Below are positions 22,085 to 34,257 of a stretch of DNA of 64,000 bases, piece by piece. Numbering within the stretch: position 1 is the first letter of the stretch; the number at the start of each line of letters is the position of its first letter. A program made the position numbers and the translations under genes. The notes under the pieces were generated by a model. The model was not told where the DNA came from, did no database searches, and saw only the letters and a program-made list of their open reading frames with translations. Source of the stretch: Onthophagus taurus. Its lineage: Eukaryota; Arthropoda; Insecta; Coleoptera; Scarabaeidae. The stretch covers positions 17,551,001-17,615,000 of the forward strand of contig NC_091972.1 in NCBI RefSeq assembly GCF_036711975.1, in the 5' to 3' direction.

Positions 22085-25000
22085 CTACTTTTTCGGGGGT
22101 TTAACTTTCATTTTTGTCTTTATCCACGGTAAATAATAAGATAATCTTGTGTAAACGTCAGGAAATCCTGGTTTTGCACATCCTGATCCAAATGAAGTAA
22201 TCCCGGCTAAAAACCATCTCCCATCACTTAATGCACATTGAAGAGGACCTCCAGAATCTCCCTGTTAATAGTTATTATTTAATATAAGTACAATGTGTTA
22301 ATTAATTAACGTACCCGACGTCATCATTGCAAGTATGCAACCAATATCACAGTTGTGGTTGCATACTTGCAATCATGACGTCGGTACGATAATTATTAAT
22401 TAATTAACACACTGTGCGAAGGCTTTCACGGCCGATGTTAATTAAACTAAAACTAGAAATAATAGTAATACTATCACTAAAACTATAGAAACTTTCGGGT
22501 TAAGTCGTGCGTCTTTTGAAAAAGTGTTTGACGTTTCGGATGCCATCTTGCAACCTTTGCTGTTACAACAGAAGAGATCCGTGATTCAAGCCTTATTCCA
22601 GCGAGCAGAGAGGATATGCGATAAAGAAAACCTAAAGAGAGAAGAGAGTTTTCTACAAGACTGTAGAAGAACGGCTATACAATGAGGGATATCCAACGAG
22701 CCATCAAATCACGCAAACAGAGGGAAAACTCGGTAAGTACTACACCAGCCGGTTTTATCTGTCTTTCTTATGTTTCAGGTGTGATGGACCGAATTGCGAG
22801 GTGTTTGAAGAAGAATGATATCGTGGTACGATACGTTCAGCAAAATACAAAACGTTCTTCCGAAGGCAAAGACAAACTAACCCCATTAAAGGGAGTCTAT
22901 TACGTTGGCCAAACTGGGCGTAACATCGAATGCTCTAACAAGAATCTAACAATCTGCAGTCGCGGAGCATTGCCACAAAGGAGGACACACCATGGAGTTT
23001 GACAAAACTAAAGTGCTAGCAAGAACCGGATATTACTTCCAAAGAATGATGAGAGAGGCGATAGAGATCCATCGACATGGAAACAACATGAATAGAGAAG
23101 ACTCAACGAAACCTTCTCCACCCGGATATGACAAAAACAACTTAATTGACAATTAGACACTAATTTTATCTTTTTACGTATTTATTGCCCAAATTTCGTC
23201 ACTTCGAACTTGTTTCTGAAGAAGGTTGCAACATGGCATCCAAAACGTCAAACACTTTTTCAAAAGACGCACTACTTAACCCGAAAGTTTCTAGTTCTAG
23301 TGATAGTTTATTAGTTAGAATATGTTATAGTAATGAGATTAATTACTTACAACGCATGTACCTGAAGATCCATCTAAATGGCCAGCACATAAATGTCCAG
23401 ATCTTATTGGAACAGCATGTTCATATTTTTTCTTACAAACTGCATTATCATGTACGGGAATTTTTACCTCTAAAAGTTTTCCAGCTAATTTTCCATCTTC
23501 TTTAGCTCTTCCCCAACCTGTAGCTATACACAAATCGGTTTCGTTATAAGATAATCTTTTGGTAGGCAAACAAATGGACCGTACTCGATTTCCTGTTAGT
23601 TTTACAGGTGTTGATAATTTCATTAACGCTACAATTACAACATTATAATATTATATGCATACAGAAACATAGAAATACCTATGTCATGTTGAAAATTATG
23701 AAATCTTTCATGTAAAACGATTTTGTCAACGGGAATTCTTTGCTCGGTGTTTTCTTCTTGGTCGTGATCGTATTCACCTAACACGGCAGTCCATAATGCA
23801 GCAAGAGGTAAATTAAATAAATCACTGGAATTACAATTAAACACAACCTTTACATTTTATTTTATATGTTGTGTTTTATCTAAATAAGATTTACTTGCTA
23901 ATACAGTGTGCTGCCGTTAAGATCCATTCGGGCGAGATGAGAACCCCTCCGCACCAGTGACCTAGAAATCCGAACTGTGGATGGAGGAGTTGCAACGAAA
24001 CCTGCAGAACCACACCGGTTATGTAATAGAAGGTTGAATGAAAATATTTGATGGATTTTAAATATTTAGGTAACAAATTTATCTTCTGGTATGTTAGATG
24101 AAGACGTAGTTCAATGATCTTTATGTAACGTACGCAATACAATTCGATCCGTAAAAGATACCTGTCTTCGTTTCTTGTTGATTTATCCTTACCGGTTTAG
24201 TTAAGTATGCTTAAGATAATACCTGCCAAGGCCATGCTCCTCGAACGCTCCTCTTCCCATTGATGATGCGACCGTGACCCAGTGTTGTTTGCCGAGGCTG
24301 TCGGGAACGTCTCACATTTCTTCCGCATTCTAAACAATGGAAAGTTTGATATAAATTCAGTTACAGAAGAATTTCTCATTACATTATTGTTTAAGTAACA
24401 ACTACACGAATTTAATAAATCTTATTAAGTAATTTTGAATTTTGAGCTTAAATATTAATAGACATAGAGAGATTATTATAATTTTGTGCACAAAAATTGT
24501 TTATTATCATTAATTCTACTCTGGCTACCATCAATATCGTGGTAACAGACATGGATTTGAAGATTAGTGTATCTGGAACGTCAGAACTCTGAACCAAGCG
24601 TTCGCAAACACACTTAATTAAATTGATAAGTACAGACTGGATATCATGGCTCTGCAAGAAATAAGATGGCCAGATGAATGGATTTATTGTCAACAGGAAA
24701 GTACAACAACGAGTGACCAGTATTAAATGTATCAGCACAGGATATGCTATATCCGAATCAAAATGAGCATGCGAAATCTACCGATGTTCTCGATACATGC
24801 ACCAATTGAGGAGAAGTCGGTTGAGGAAAGCTATACAAGGAACGGGATGTTGTGAGATTTGTAATGATGCGAAGATTTCAGCGGACTGGACATATGGAAC
24901 GAATGGATGAACGAACTTTTCTAAAAGTGGAATGATACAAACCGACAAAGGAGAAGCCCTCGAACGCGATGGCAGGATAACATAAAGAGGGATGCTTTGG

Positions 25001-28000
25001 AGGAATTTGCAAGCGACTGCGAGGAGTTTATGTAGGCATATATTTGAAGGAGGGTAAAGCCCAGTCTGGTCTGTAACGCCACTGGAAGAAGGAGAAGAAA
25101 GAAATCCATAACTAGTTACAACGGATCAAGAAAAATGCTGTAAATGAAAATTGTTAATATTAAAGCAAAAAGTTTGATCCACAACCAGATTGAGTCAAGG
25201 CATCTCCAGTTTAGAAGAATATAGTGAAAATCGTCAAACTAATAATGATCCATAGACACATAAGATATAATTAGTTCCAGCCTAGCCATCATCATTTTTA
25301 TGTAATAAAGGAAAGTTCCAAAAATGTTGATATGGATGGTTTATATTAAAAAAATGTGTTGCTACTCAAAAATTGGAACCGGCCAAGAAAAATGTTGGGC
25401 ATGAAAATTGTTGATATTGAAGTAATAAGCATGATCCATAACCAGATCGAACCTAGGTATCGCCATTTTGGAAGAATATGGCGAAAACTTTCAAAATGTA
25501 TGGTTTAGGTCAAAACATCTATTGTTACTTAAGAACCAAAAGTTATTGAGAAAAATGTTGTGTGCAAAATTTGTTTATAATGAACCATAGAAACATAGCT
25601 CCTCAGAGGTAAGATATGTTAAGTCGCAAACTCGAAATTGTTAAGGAGAGAGATTTGAAAGTGGACTTTACGTTTAAACAAATACACATGGTGGAGACAA
25701 CTCATTTCGCAGAAAATGTGACTTAACACACCTTACCTCTGAGGTGCTAAATTAGTTCCAACCAAGCCATCACCATTTTTATGTAATAAAGGAGAAACTC
25801 CAAAAATGTTGATATGGATGATTTATATTCGATAAAAAAAAGTTGGAATCAATAGATCTATTACAACTTAAGCCCTCCAAAAGTTTAGGGCAAGTGTAGG
25901 TCCTTGATGAACTTAAGTATTGCTTCAAGGTCTTGTTCCTTTATGTCGATAGGTGTCAGGTGTACTTTACCGAAAATTTTGTGTCATGTATTCACACAGT
26001 ATATGTTCGGCAGTCTTTGACTCGTTGTTACAAAGTCAACAAGTTTGATCCTCAGCTTCTTCAATGTGGAAGAGATGCCGTGTATGTATTTTAGTGATTT
26101 AGTGTTCTCTTTGGTTTTGTTTTGTGATGATATTATCATACTCTTCGCTTGTCAGTGACCTGGAAGTTCTTTCCAGCGTAAGGCTACCTTTGAGGCCTCC
26201 CAACTATTGATTACCTCTTTTAAGTGGTTTTTTGTAGTCCATAACCGGGTTGGGGTCCAATAAAGGGCCTTCTCTGCCTCATTACCCAGCTTGTTCGCCT
26301 TTTCATTGCCCTCAATGTCTCTGTGCTGGAATCCACCATAGAGTAACATCATTACTGCTAGCGAGTTTTCTCAGGTTACTGGAACATTCTCTGATCAGTG
26401 CAGAGTCACACATGTACACCTGAATTGCTTTTAGGGCGGCTTGACTGTCTGTGAAAATGTTTATGGATGCATCTTTCTGTCTCTTTTCTAGGTTTAAAAT
26501 GGTGCAGAAGTTTATAGCAAGTACTTCTGCTTGAAAAATGGTTCTGTCCGAGCTGAGGGGCAATTTAATGCGGCTATTTGATCCACTTCACGTCTTTGAA
26601 GCATCGATGTAAGAAAAAACCATGATCCATAACCAGATCGCGCCTAGGTATTGTCATTTTCCAAGAATAAAGCGAAAATCTTCAAAATGTCAAAATGGAT
26701 GGTTTACATTACAGAGTCTATTGTTACTCGAGAATTAAATCTGATCAAGAAAAATTTAGTGTACAAAAATTGTTTATAATGAATCAAAGAACTGTAATCC
26801 ATAACGAGTTATACCTTGGCCATCGCCATTTTCTTGCTAGTAAAGTGAAACTTCGAAAAATGTTGGTATAGATGGTATACATTACAAGAGTGTATCGTTA
26901 TTCAAAAATTGGGACCGATCAAGAAAAGTGCTGTGAATGAAAATTGTTGATATTGAAGAAAAAACCATGATCCATTACCAGATCAAGAATGGGTATTGTA
27001 ATTTTCCAAGAATAAAGCGAAAATCTTCAAAATGTCAAAATGGATGGTTTACATTACAGAGTCTATTGTTACTCGAGAATTAAAACTGATCAAGAAAAAT
27101 TTAGTGTACAAAAATTGTTTATCATGAATCAAAGAACTGTAATCCATAACGAGTTATACCTTGGCCATCCCCATTTTCTTGCTAGTAAAGTGAAACTTCG
27201 AAAAATGTTGATATGGATGGTTTACATTACAAGAATGTATCCGCTATTCAAAAATTGGGACCGATCAAGAAAAGTGCTATGAATGAAAATTGTTGATATT
27301 GAAGAAAAAACCATGATCCATTACCAGATCAAGAATAAGTATTGTAATTTTCCAAGAATAAAGCGAAAATCTTCCAAATGTCAAAATGGATGGTTTACAT
27401 TACAGAGTCTATTGTTACTCGAGAACTAAAACTGATCAAGAAAAATGTTGTGTACAAAAACTGTTTATGATGACCCAAAGAACTGTAATCCATAACGAGT
27501 TATACCTTGGCCATCGCCATTTTCTTGCTAGTAAAGTGAAACTTCGAAAAATGTTGGTATAGATGGTATACAATACAAGAGTGTATCGTTATTCAAAAAT
27601 TGGGACCGATCAAGAAAAGTGCTATGAATGAAAATTGTTGATATTGAAGAGAAAACCATGATCCATTACCAGATCAAGAATGGGTATTGTAATTTTCCAA
27701 GAATAAAGTGAAAATCTTCAAAATGTTAAAATGGATGGTTTACATTACAGAGTCTATTGTTACTCGAGAACTAAAACTGATCAAGAAAAATGTGTACAAA
27801 AACTGTTTATGATGAATCAAAGAACTGTAATCCATAACGAGTTATACCTTGGCCATCGCCATTTTCTTGCTAGTAAAGTGAAACTTCGAAAAATGTTGAT
27901 ATGGATGGTTTACATTACAAGAATGTAGCGCTATTCCAAAATAGGAACCGATCAAGAAAAGTGCTATGAATGAAAATTCTTGATATTGAAGAAAAAACCA

Positions 28001-30867
28001 TGATCCATTGCCAGATCAAGAATGGGTATTGTAATTTTCCAAGAATAAAGCGAAAATCTTCAAAATGTCAAAATGGATGGTTTTACATTACAGAGTCTAT
28101 TGTTACTCGAGAACTAAAACTGATCAAGACAAATGTTGTGTACAAAGACTGTTTATGATGAATCAAAGAACTGTAATCCATAACGAGTTATACCTTGGCC
28201 ATCGCCATTTTTTTGCTAGTAAAGTGAAACTTCGAAAAATGTTGGTATAGATGGTATACATTACAAGAGTGTATCGTTATTCAAAAATTGGGACCGATCA
28301 AGAAAAGTGCTATGAATGAAAATTGTTGATATTGAAGAGAAAACCATGATCCATTACCAGATCAAGAATGGGTATTGTAATTTTTCAAGAATAAAGTGAA
28401 AATCTTCAAAATGTTAAAATGGATGGTTTACATTACAGAGTCTATTGTTACTCGAGAACTAAAACTGATCAAGAAAAATGTTGTGTACAAAAACTGTTTA
28501 TGATGAATCAAAGAACTGTAATCCATAACGAGTTATACCTTGGCCATCGCCATTTTCTTGCTAGTAAAGTGAAACTTCGAAAAATGTTGATATGGATGGT
28601 TTACATTACAAGAATGTAGCGCTATTCAAAAATAGGAACCGATCAAGAAAAGTGCTATGAATGAAAATTCTTGATATTGAAGAAAAAACCATGATCCATA
28701 ACCAGATCGACAATGGGTATTGTAATTTTCCTAGAATAAAGCGAAAATCTTCAAAATGTCAAAATGGATGGTTTACATCACAGAATTTATTGTTACTCGA
28801 GAACTAAAACTGATCAAGAAAAATTTTGTGTACAAAAATTGTTTATAATGAAGCAAAGAAATGTAATCCATAATTAGTTATACCTTGGCCATCACCATTT
28901 TCTTGCTAGTAAAGCGAAACTTCGAAAAATGTTGATATGGATGGTTTATATTACAAGAATATGTCGCAATTCGAAAATAGGAACCGATCAAGAGAAGTGC
29001 TATGAATGAAAATTACTAATATTGAAGAAAAAACCATGATCCATAACCAGATCGACAATGGGTATTGTAATTTTCCTAGAATAAAGCGAAAATCTTCAAA
29101 ATGTCAAAATGGATGGTTTACATCACAGAATTTATTGTTACTCGAGAACTAAAACTGATCAGAAAAAAAGTTGTGTACAAAAATTGTTTATAATGAAGCA
29201 AAGAAATGTAATCCATAATTAGTTATACCTTGGCCATCACCATTTTCTTGCTAGTAAAGCGAAACTTCGAAAAATCTTGATATGGATGGTTTATATTACA
29301 AAAATATGTCGCAATTCGAAAATAGGAACCGATCAAGAAAAGTGCTATGAATTAAAATTGCTAATATTGAAGAAAAACCATGATCCATAACCAGATCGAG
29401 AATGGGTATTGTAATTTTCCAAGAATAAAGCTAAAATCTTTAAAATGTCAAAATGGATGGTTTACATCACAGAATTTATTGTTACTCGAGAACTAAAACT
29501 GATCAAGAAAAATGTTGTGTACAAAAATTGTTTATAATGAAGCAAAGAAATACAATCCATAATTAGTCTCATATTAGCCAGCACCATTTTTTAGTTAATT
29601 AATAGAAAGTTACAAAAATGTTGATATGCACGGTTTATATTAAAAAAATGTATCGCTACTCAAAAATTGGAACCCATCAAACAAAATGTTGTGAATGGAA
29701 ATTGTCAATATTGAAGCAATAAGCATAATCCATAACCAAATCGAGTCTAGGTATCCAAAAAGAAGTTCTATATCCGATACTTTCTCCGTTTAATACCATT
29801 GCTGTTCGTATTGAGGAAACTATTGTTGTGTCATTGAACGATTCCAAGCAAGATTCTTACCAATTTATATTCCAACCAGGTTGATCCATATACAAAAGTT
29901 TTTTTATACACACCGAATAAGTTGAAAATCCCATTTTAAGACGGTTAAATCATAAGTGATATTAAGGGGGGTTATAAAATAGGCGTGAGTGGCTTTGTTA
30001 GCATAAAATACAAGAGAAGTTCTAGAGAGTGAAGATTCTACGTTGGAGTTTTCTTAGTCATTGATTCTTATCGCATTTTACAGGAATTTGAAGGAAGAGT
30101 TGAAAAGAACAAAAAATTTGTGTAGCCAAAATCATCCCTTTCTATCAATTAGCTTTCTAGAACCACATCGTAACCCAGGGGACATCAGCTTGTTCACTTT
30201 CTAAATATACACATCTTTACGATTCCCATGTATAGATTGTCTGTTAAAATTAATATTCTATTCAAACTTAATGTATTTTTTTGCAAACCACAATCCATGT
30301 AATAAACTAATCAAATCCGCTAAAATGAGTCGATAGTCACGAAAAAAATCCTATTAATATTCAGGTCAATATCTGTGTCGCTTTGAAGTGAAAATGAATA
30401 TTCACGTGTTTAACTTTATGAAAATAATGGTGTTATTAAATTATTTTTAACGCCACATATTTAGTTCTTTTTAAAATTACTTAATTACACAAAATGGAGC
30501 AATTGTGTAAATTTACTTTAACAAACGAAAATGATCTCTGTAAGTAAACAATTTTAAATAGAAACAACACAACCAATTTAAATCATCTCCCATATGTAGA
30601 TTAAGCACGAGAAACTAGCCACAAATGGAAAAGTCCCGATCACTGTGCTTATTACGTATAATTATCTTGGCTTTCTACATATCAATTACTAATACCATCT
30701 ATCTCCTGCATTTCTTTTTTGAATTTTTTTATGATACATTTTAAAAAACTAATTGTAAGTGTGTGATGAAAAAAACTTAAAGTAATAAATTTTTTACCTA
30801 GTACTTGAGCCGTAGACATCGAAAAAACAACAATAACAATTGAAAGCACATTCAACATCCAGTTCAT
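22085..30867 (-). CDS. Secreted trypsin-fold (S1A) serine protease, six coding exons
   Basis: Minus-strand exons: 30867-30798, 24329-24223, 24001-23895, 23824-23679, 23628-23351 and 22261-22085, giving 294 residues. Exon 1 encodes a signal peptide ([20 protein letters not shown]); its phase joins exactly to ECGRNV in exon 2. A basic propeptide ends at HGR|IING, the zymogen cleavage site. The triad is visible: His in LTAAHC, Asp in QHDIALMKL, Ser in VGDSGGPL. The propeptide Cys and a Cys in the domain could form the usual activation disulfide. The residue at the S1 specificity position 189 appears to be Gly (SGTCVGDSGG), so trypsin-like cleavage after Lys/Arg is not assured. Intron 1 (~6.5 kb) holds satellite DNA; intron 5 (~1.1 kb) holds a hairpin and a Penelope-like element. 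The exon 1 link rests on phase and logic only. An alternative in-frame ATG lies at 30918. Confidence 0.82.
22291..22416. repeat. ~125-bp near-perfect hairpin in protease intron 5
   Basis: The arms share gtgttaattaattaa, gtacc, gacgtcat and attgcaagtatgcaacca and are inverted around a centre near 22352-22356. Only one mismatch is visible in the inner ~27 bp. The right arm has a few extra bases between the AT-rich and gtacc parts. It directly precedes the Penelope-like fragment. Confidence 0.9.
22440..23330 (+). mobile_element. Penelope-like element fragment with inverted flanks
   Basis: The plus strand encodes the RT C-terminus and GIY-YIG region of a Penelope-like element: [31 protein letters not shown] with the GVYYVGQTG motif, then a [27 protein letters not shown] tail split over frames (22682-23150). 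Flanks at 22441-22560 and 23190-23320 are inverted copies of each other, sharing actttcgggtta, tcttttgaaaaagtgtttgacgttt and a ggttgca block. A stop and frame changes make it non-functional. It lies in the last intron of the serine protease in the antisense direction. Confidence 0.8.
24630..25110 (+). pseudogene. Collapsed LINE: endonuclease start joined to C-terminal tail
   Basis: The plus strand reads [16 protein letters not shown] near 24640, typical of the start of an apurinic-type LINE endonuclease. From about 24860 it reads [17 protein letters not shown] and [19 protein letters not shown], resembling the tail of RTE-like or craniofacial-type LINE ORFs. The RT between them is absent, so it is internally deleted. 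It lies in intron 1 of the serine protease. Confidence 0.6.
25120..29760. repeat. ~345-bp satellite array with alternating A/B monomers
   Basis: The landmark ccatgatccataaccagatc (and close variants) recurs at about 25430, 26618, 26968, 27311, 27657, 27999, 28346, 28689, 29035, 29377 and 29717. Steps alternate around 346 and 342 bp, and copies two steps apart are more alike, which indicates a ~690-bp higher-order dimer. Each monomer has two related halves sharing an atggatggtttacatta motif and a gatcaagaaaa motif. Units from 25120 to 25850 are more diverged. A LINE fragment interrupts the array at 25870-26615. Repeated short ORFs starting [13 protein letters not shown] are a by-product. The array occupies intron 1 of the serine protease. 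Confidence 0.93.
25870..26615 (-). pseudogene. LINE RNase H fragment inserted in the satellite
   Basis: On the minus strand the RNase H domain reads [14 protein letters not shown], then [15 protein letters not shown], then [20 protein letters not shown] (usual WVPGH altered to WIPAQ). Beyond it lies a Cys/His stretch, a C-x2-C..H-x4-C knuckle with one stop inside, as found at the C-terminus of R1/Loa/Jockey-type elements. It is a 5'-truncated, inactive copy flanked by satellite monomers. Confidence 0.75.
29761..30797. other. Serine protease intron 1, 5' part; no gene
   Basis: AT-rich sequence between the satellite and exon 1. No ORF, repeat pairing or TE protein was recognised. The donor gtaaaaaa lies at 30797. 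Confidence 0.5.
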
Positions 30868-32340
30868 AGCACCACAAACCGCACACCGCGGAATACTAAA
30901 ATCAACCGTCGTCTTCAAATTCGACGAAAATCTATAACTTCTTCAAACACAATGAAAACTCTTTGCAGTTAGAAGTCTAAAGAAGACTTGATGGGTTTTA
31001 GAGAAGAACCGTTTGCCCGAACGAAACAACCCCTCCTTTGAGTGTAGAGCTTGAAAGAACCTCCTCTTTTCAAACGACTTGGAGAGAAAGTGACAGTCGT
31101 GGCGGGTATCTGGACGGACTATCGAAAGTGGTCTAATACCGCCTTCGCCGAAGTCGTAGGTGCATGCGCTACAAGTTAAAACATTAGATCGAACGGCCCC
31201 GAGCTTTTGCTTGTCTATGCTTATCTGGCCTGGTATTTTCATTTATTAACCCACATTAGGTAGCTTCGTGAGGTCCGAAATAACAAACACGCCAAGCGGC
31301 GACAATGTGGGGCTTTGTGTGTTGATGAAAGGTGGTCATCAATCTTGTTAATCTAAGAACAACAGATTAAAGATAAATAAATTGAGAGTTTCTATGTCGT
31401 GTGATTTAAAGTTGTTTTAAATTGACTGTGTGATTTATTATGGGTTATTAATAGAAATTGTTTGGTTTATTATTTAAGAAAGTTGATGAAATTATAATTG
31501 GAATATTTGTGAAATAAATAACAATTTTATGTAAATAAAATGTTTAATTAGTGATTTATGTAATTAATTTATTTGAAAAGTGTCAAAATAAGTTTGGTGA
31601 GATTAAAAAACGTTAATATAGTTATTGTTTTATTGTCTTTTTACCTACTTCCAATCCATCTCCTCTTCCCTCAACTCACTGCACTCCACCAGCAGATGGT
31701 TTAAAAAGAGTACCAGCCTTCAACACGTAGTCTGCAAGTTGCTAGTAAAGTTAGGTAGAGTACTTTACCTACCGCAAATCCACAGTTTACTAGAACAGTA
31801 GCATAAAATGTCATTTTAATGCCGAAAATGGATAGCATAGGCATAAAGTATGTTTTTGCTGCCAGTTGGAGATAAACGTCTTTCTGAAAACCATATTCTT
31901 CCAATCTATGCGCATGATAACTCCCACATTTTTCAATGGATTTAAAATTTCTTTTTGTTATTAAGTTTGTATCATCTTACTCTAGGAATGTATGTAGCCG
32001 TTTGTGAATGCATCTGTTGTCTGTTTTGCAACCATTTTTATACATGTTTTTATTAGCAAATATAACACCTCTAGTAATATCGACACCGTTTCGTCAAAAA
32101 TCAATATTTTCATTCCGTATTGCAAAGAAATCTTAAATTTATCTTTATTTTCGGGTCTCCAAGGTGGCATACTCTCTTAATGAAGAATCTATTACTCTAT
32201 TAGTAAACTTGAAGCTGAAAAATGTAGTGTTTTTTAATCAGAATTAACGTCAAATTTTTCTGGTCAGTGTAGTGTACAGAAAAAGTACCTGCCAAATTGT
32301 CAGAACTATAATATATATAATATAGATAGATGATCTACAT
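30868..32340. other. Upstream region of the protease; no firm gene
   Basis: Bases 30940-31250 are GC-richer and would be the 5' UTR or promoter of the protease; a 99-codon open frame there has no recognisable motif. Bases 31630-32170 on the minus strand hold two hydrophobic reading-frame pieces separated by stops (around MEEYGFQKDVYLQLAA and KISLQYGMKILIFDE). This could be a broken membrane-protein gene, but I cannot identify it. Confidence 0.35.
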
Positions 32341-32344
32341 TAGT

Positions 32345-32655
32345 GATGGAACGGATAGTGATTTTGCGAAAAGCCGGATATCGAATATTAGTTATCGATG
32401 AAAATTGCAACATCGAAAATTTTATCAAAACTTCAAATGTTGTTTTCTCAAAAACTAAAAGTTATTTTTCAAAACGGCTTGGTTCATTGGAAAGAGGACA
32501 CTCTTATTAACACTTTGGGAAATTTTCATACTCATATTCCAAGAAATTGATTTTATACGAATTTTTAAAACTTAATCGGCGAAAATTGCAAAGTTCGAGA
32601 AAATTGTCGATCATTTCAAAAATTTATTTCTCAAAAATCGAGCGATTTTACCAAG
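32345..32655. repeat. Inverted single copy of the 7195-7905 repeat with a hAT-like end
   Basis: Starts with gtgatggaacggatag and a ccggatat stretch, like the hAT-like end at 63855. It continues as the reverse complement of the ~360-bp unit at 7195-7905 (gatgaaaattgcaacatcg, ggaaattttcatactcatatt, acttaatcggcgaaaattgc). This links the tandem pair in the FIRRM intron to that hAT-like family. Confidence 0.65.
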
Positions 32656-33469
32656 CATCCTTACAATGGACCAACTAACTACTGCTGGGATCTTGTTAGG
32701 GAGAGTGATGGAACGGTTAACAAAAGAAGAACACCGTTGTCACATTTTGTAAACACCAAAGAAAATTAAAGTTGAAAATATGTTGCGACCTAATTTAAAC
32801 ATTCTAATTTTGGCTAATTTTTTTTCTAATTTAGACATCAGTCTATGTGCTAACTGTACATATAAAATAATATTAAGTTCTAAAACACTGATTCTGTGTA
32901 TATAGGAAATGTGATGTGATAGACAAAAATTGATTTTAACTCAGCATCCCAAAGTTAGTAAAATCCACCTACTTATAAAGCAGAGATGCAGAAAAAAATG
33001 TTTAAATTTGTTGACTAGTGAATTTTGTGCTTTTTCTTGCGTTTATTTTATTTTAATTGTTTGTTTCTTATGTTTTCTATTTTAGATTATCCCCAGCCTC
33101 AATTACATCTGGAGTAACCCAGCTATAATCTTTAATTAGACTTAATTTGTAAAAGTAAGTTATAAGATAAATAAGCAGACCAGCTCTATAACTCTCCCAA
33201 TATTGGTCGCCTTAGGATATCGATTGCAAGGACTATAACGGTAATAATTGTTTCAATTTTTCACCTAGTCCATATATATTTCCCTACGTGTATTCAGTGT
33301 TGCTTCAATTTTGCATATTCAGCCGAGTCACCTCCCTTCAATTTGGGCACTATTCCTGTATCATTTGCTAATTGAGACAATTATGTCTTGATTTTTGTCA
33401 TAGTCGCCAAAAAATTATTTAAGTATACAAATATTATATAGCAGAGTAAATAGTTAAGAACGTGAGTTG
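32656..33469. other. No gene recognised
   Basis: AT-rich intergenic sequence. I see no open frame with a motif and no paired repeat. Confidence 0.4.
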
Positions 33470-34250
33470 GGTTTATTTTTATTCCTCATCTTCACCTACA
33501 AGTTTTTTAGACAGAAACTGCTAGTTCTTATCTATCTTTTGCCAGCAAGCTATCTTTCCAGACGGACTCTCATAAAGTTTTTCAACATCTAATAGCACTG
33601 CTTTCTTTTCTTTTGGACAAGTTTTAATGCGCTAATGAATTGTGCACTTCCTCTACGTACCCTGAACCCAAATTGGTACTTCAACTTCTTTTTGTAGCAG
33701 TTCAAGTAGAATCCTTACCATAATTTTGGATAACCCGGACAAACTGTTATCTCGAACGGGTTGTATTTTGATTTTAGGATTAATAAAAACATCACATAAC
33801 TTGCTATCTTGTAATTTCGGGAAACATCTTGCGTCTCTTGCTTGGTACACCATCTATTTCTGGAGCTTTTTTGGATTTAATCTGTCCATTTCAATCTCCT
33901 TTATCGCAATTTTGAATTTTTATGGATTTGTTGCCGGGGTCATTAAGTACAGTGTTGACTACGTCTTGAATACTTTCATCACGATCTCTCTTACTTGTCT
34001 CTCACTTACTTCTCGTTTGTACTAATCGTTCTTATCCATGATATTTGCAATCTTGCAGTTTCGGGAAACTCTTATATATGCTTTCCGAATGATGTTTTTT
34101 CTTCAGCTGTCATACACTCTCTCATATTTATATTATGCCTTTCAATAAGCGGTTGTGGCTCATGCGAAAATAGTTTCTGTAATCTTTTTCTCTTCTTCTC
34201 TAATTCTGCCTGCAGAATTTCTTTAATAAGAACAAGGTCCAGTACTCGTC
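33470..34250 (-). pseudogene. Heavily decayed LINE reverse transcriptase
   Basis: In shifting minus-strand frames one reads LDLVLIKEILQAELEKKRKR, a KAPEIDGVP motif resembling the LINE RT KAPGPDGIP block, and later RT palm-like fragments. Many stops and frameshifts are present. It directly abuts the tail of the next LINE. Confidence 0.5.
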
Positions 34251-34257
34251 TCTTATA

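Noticed and set aside
24197..24379. Minus-strand [12 protein letters not shown]..
   Set aside because: It overlaps protease exon 2 in a different frame; the protease frame (ECGRNV..IINGK) is the supported one.
27040..28620. Repeated short ORFs beginning [13 protein letters not shown]
   Set aside because: They recur with the satellite period and are open only by chance; no motif, and neighbouring monomers break the frame.
30943..31242. 99-codon minus-strand ORF upstream of the protease
   Set aside because: No recognisable domain; position fits 5' UTR or promoter sequence.
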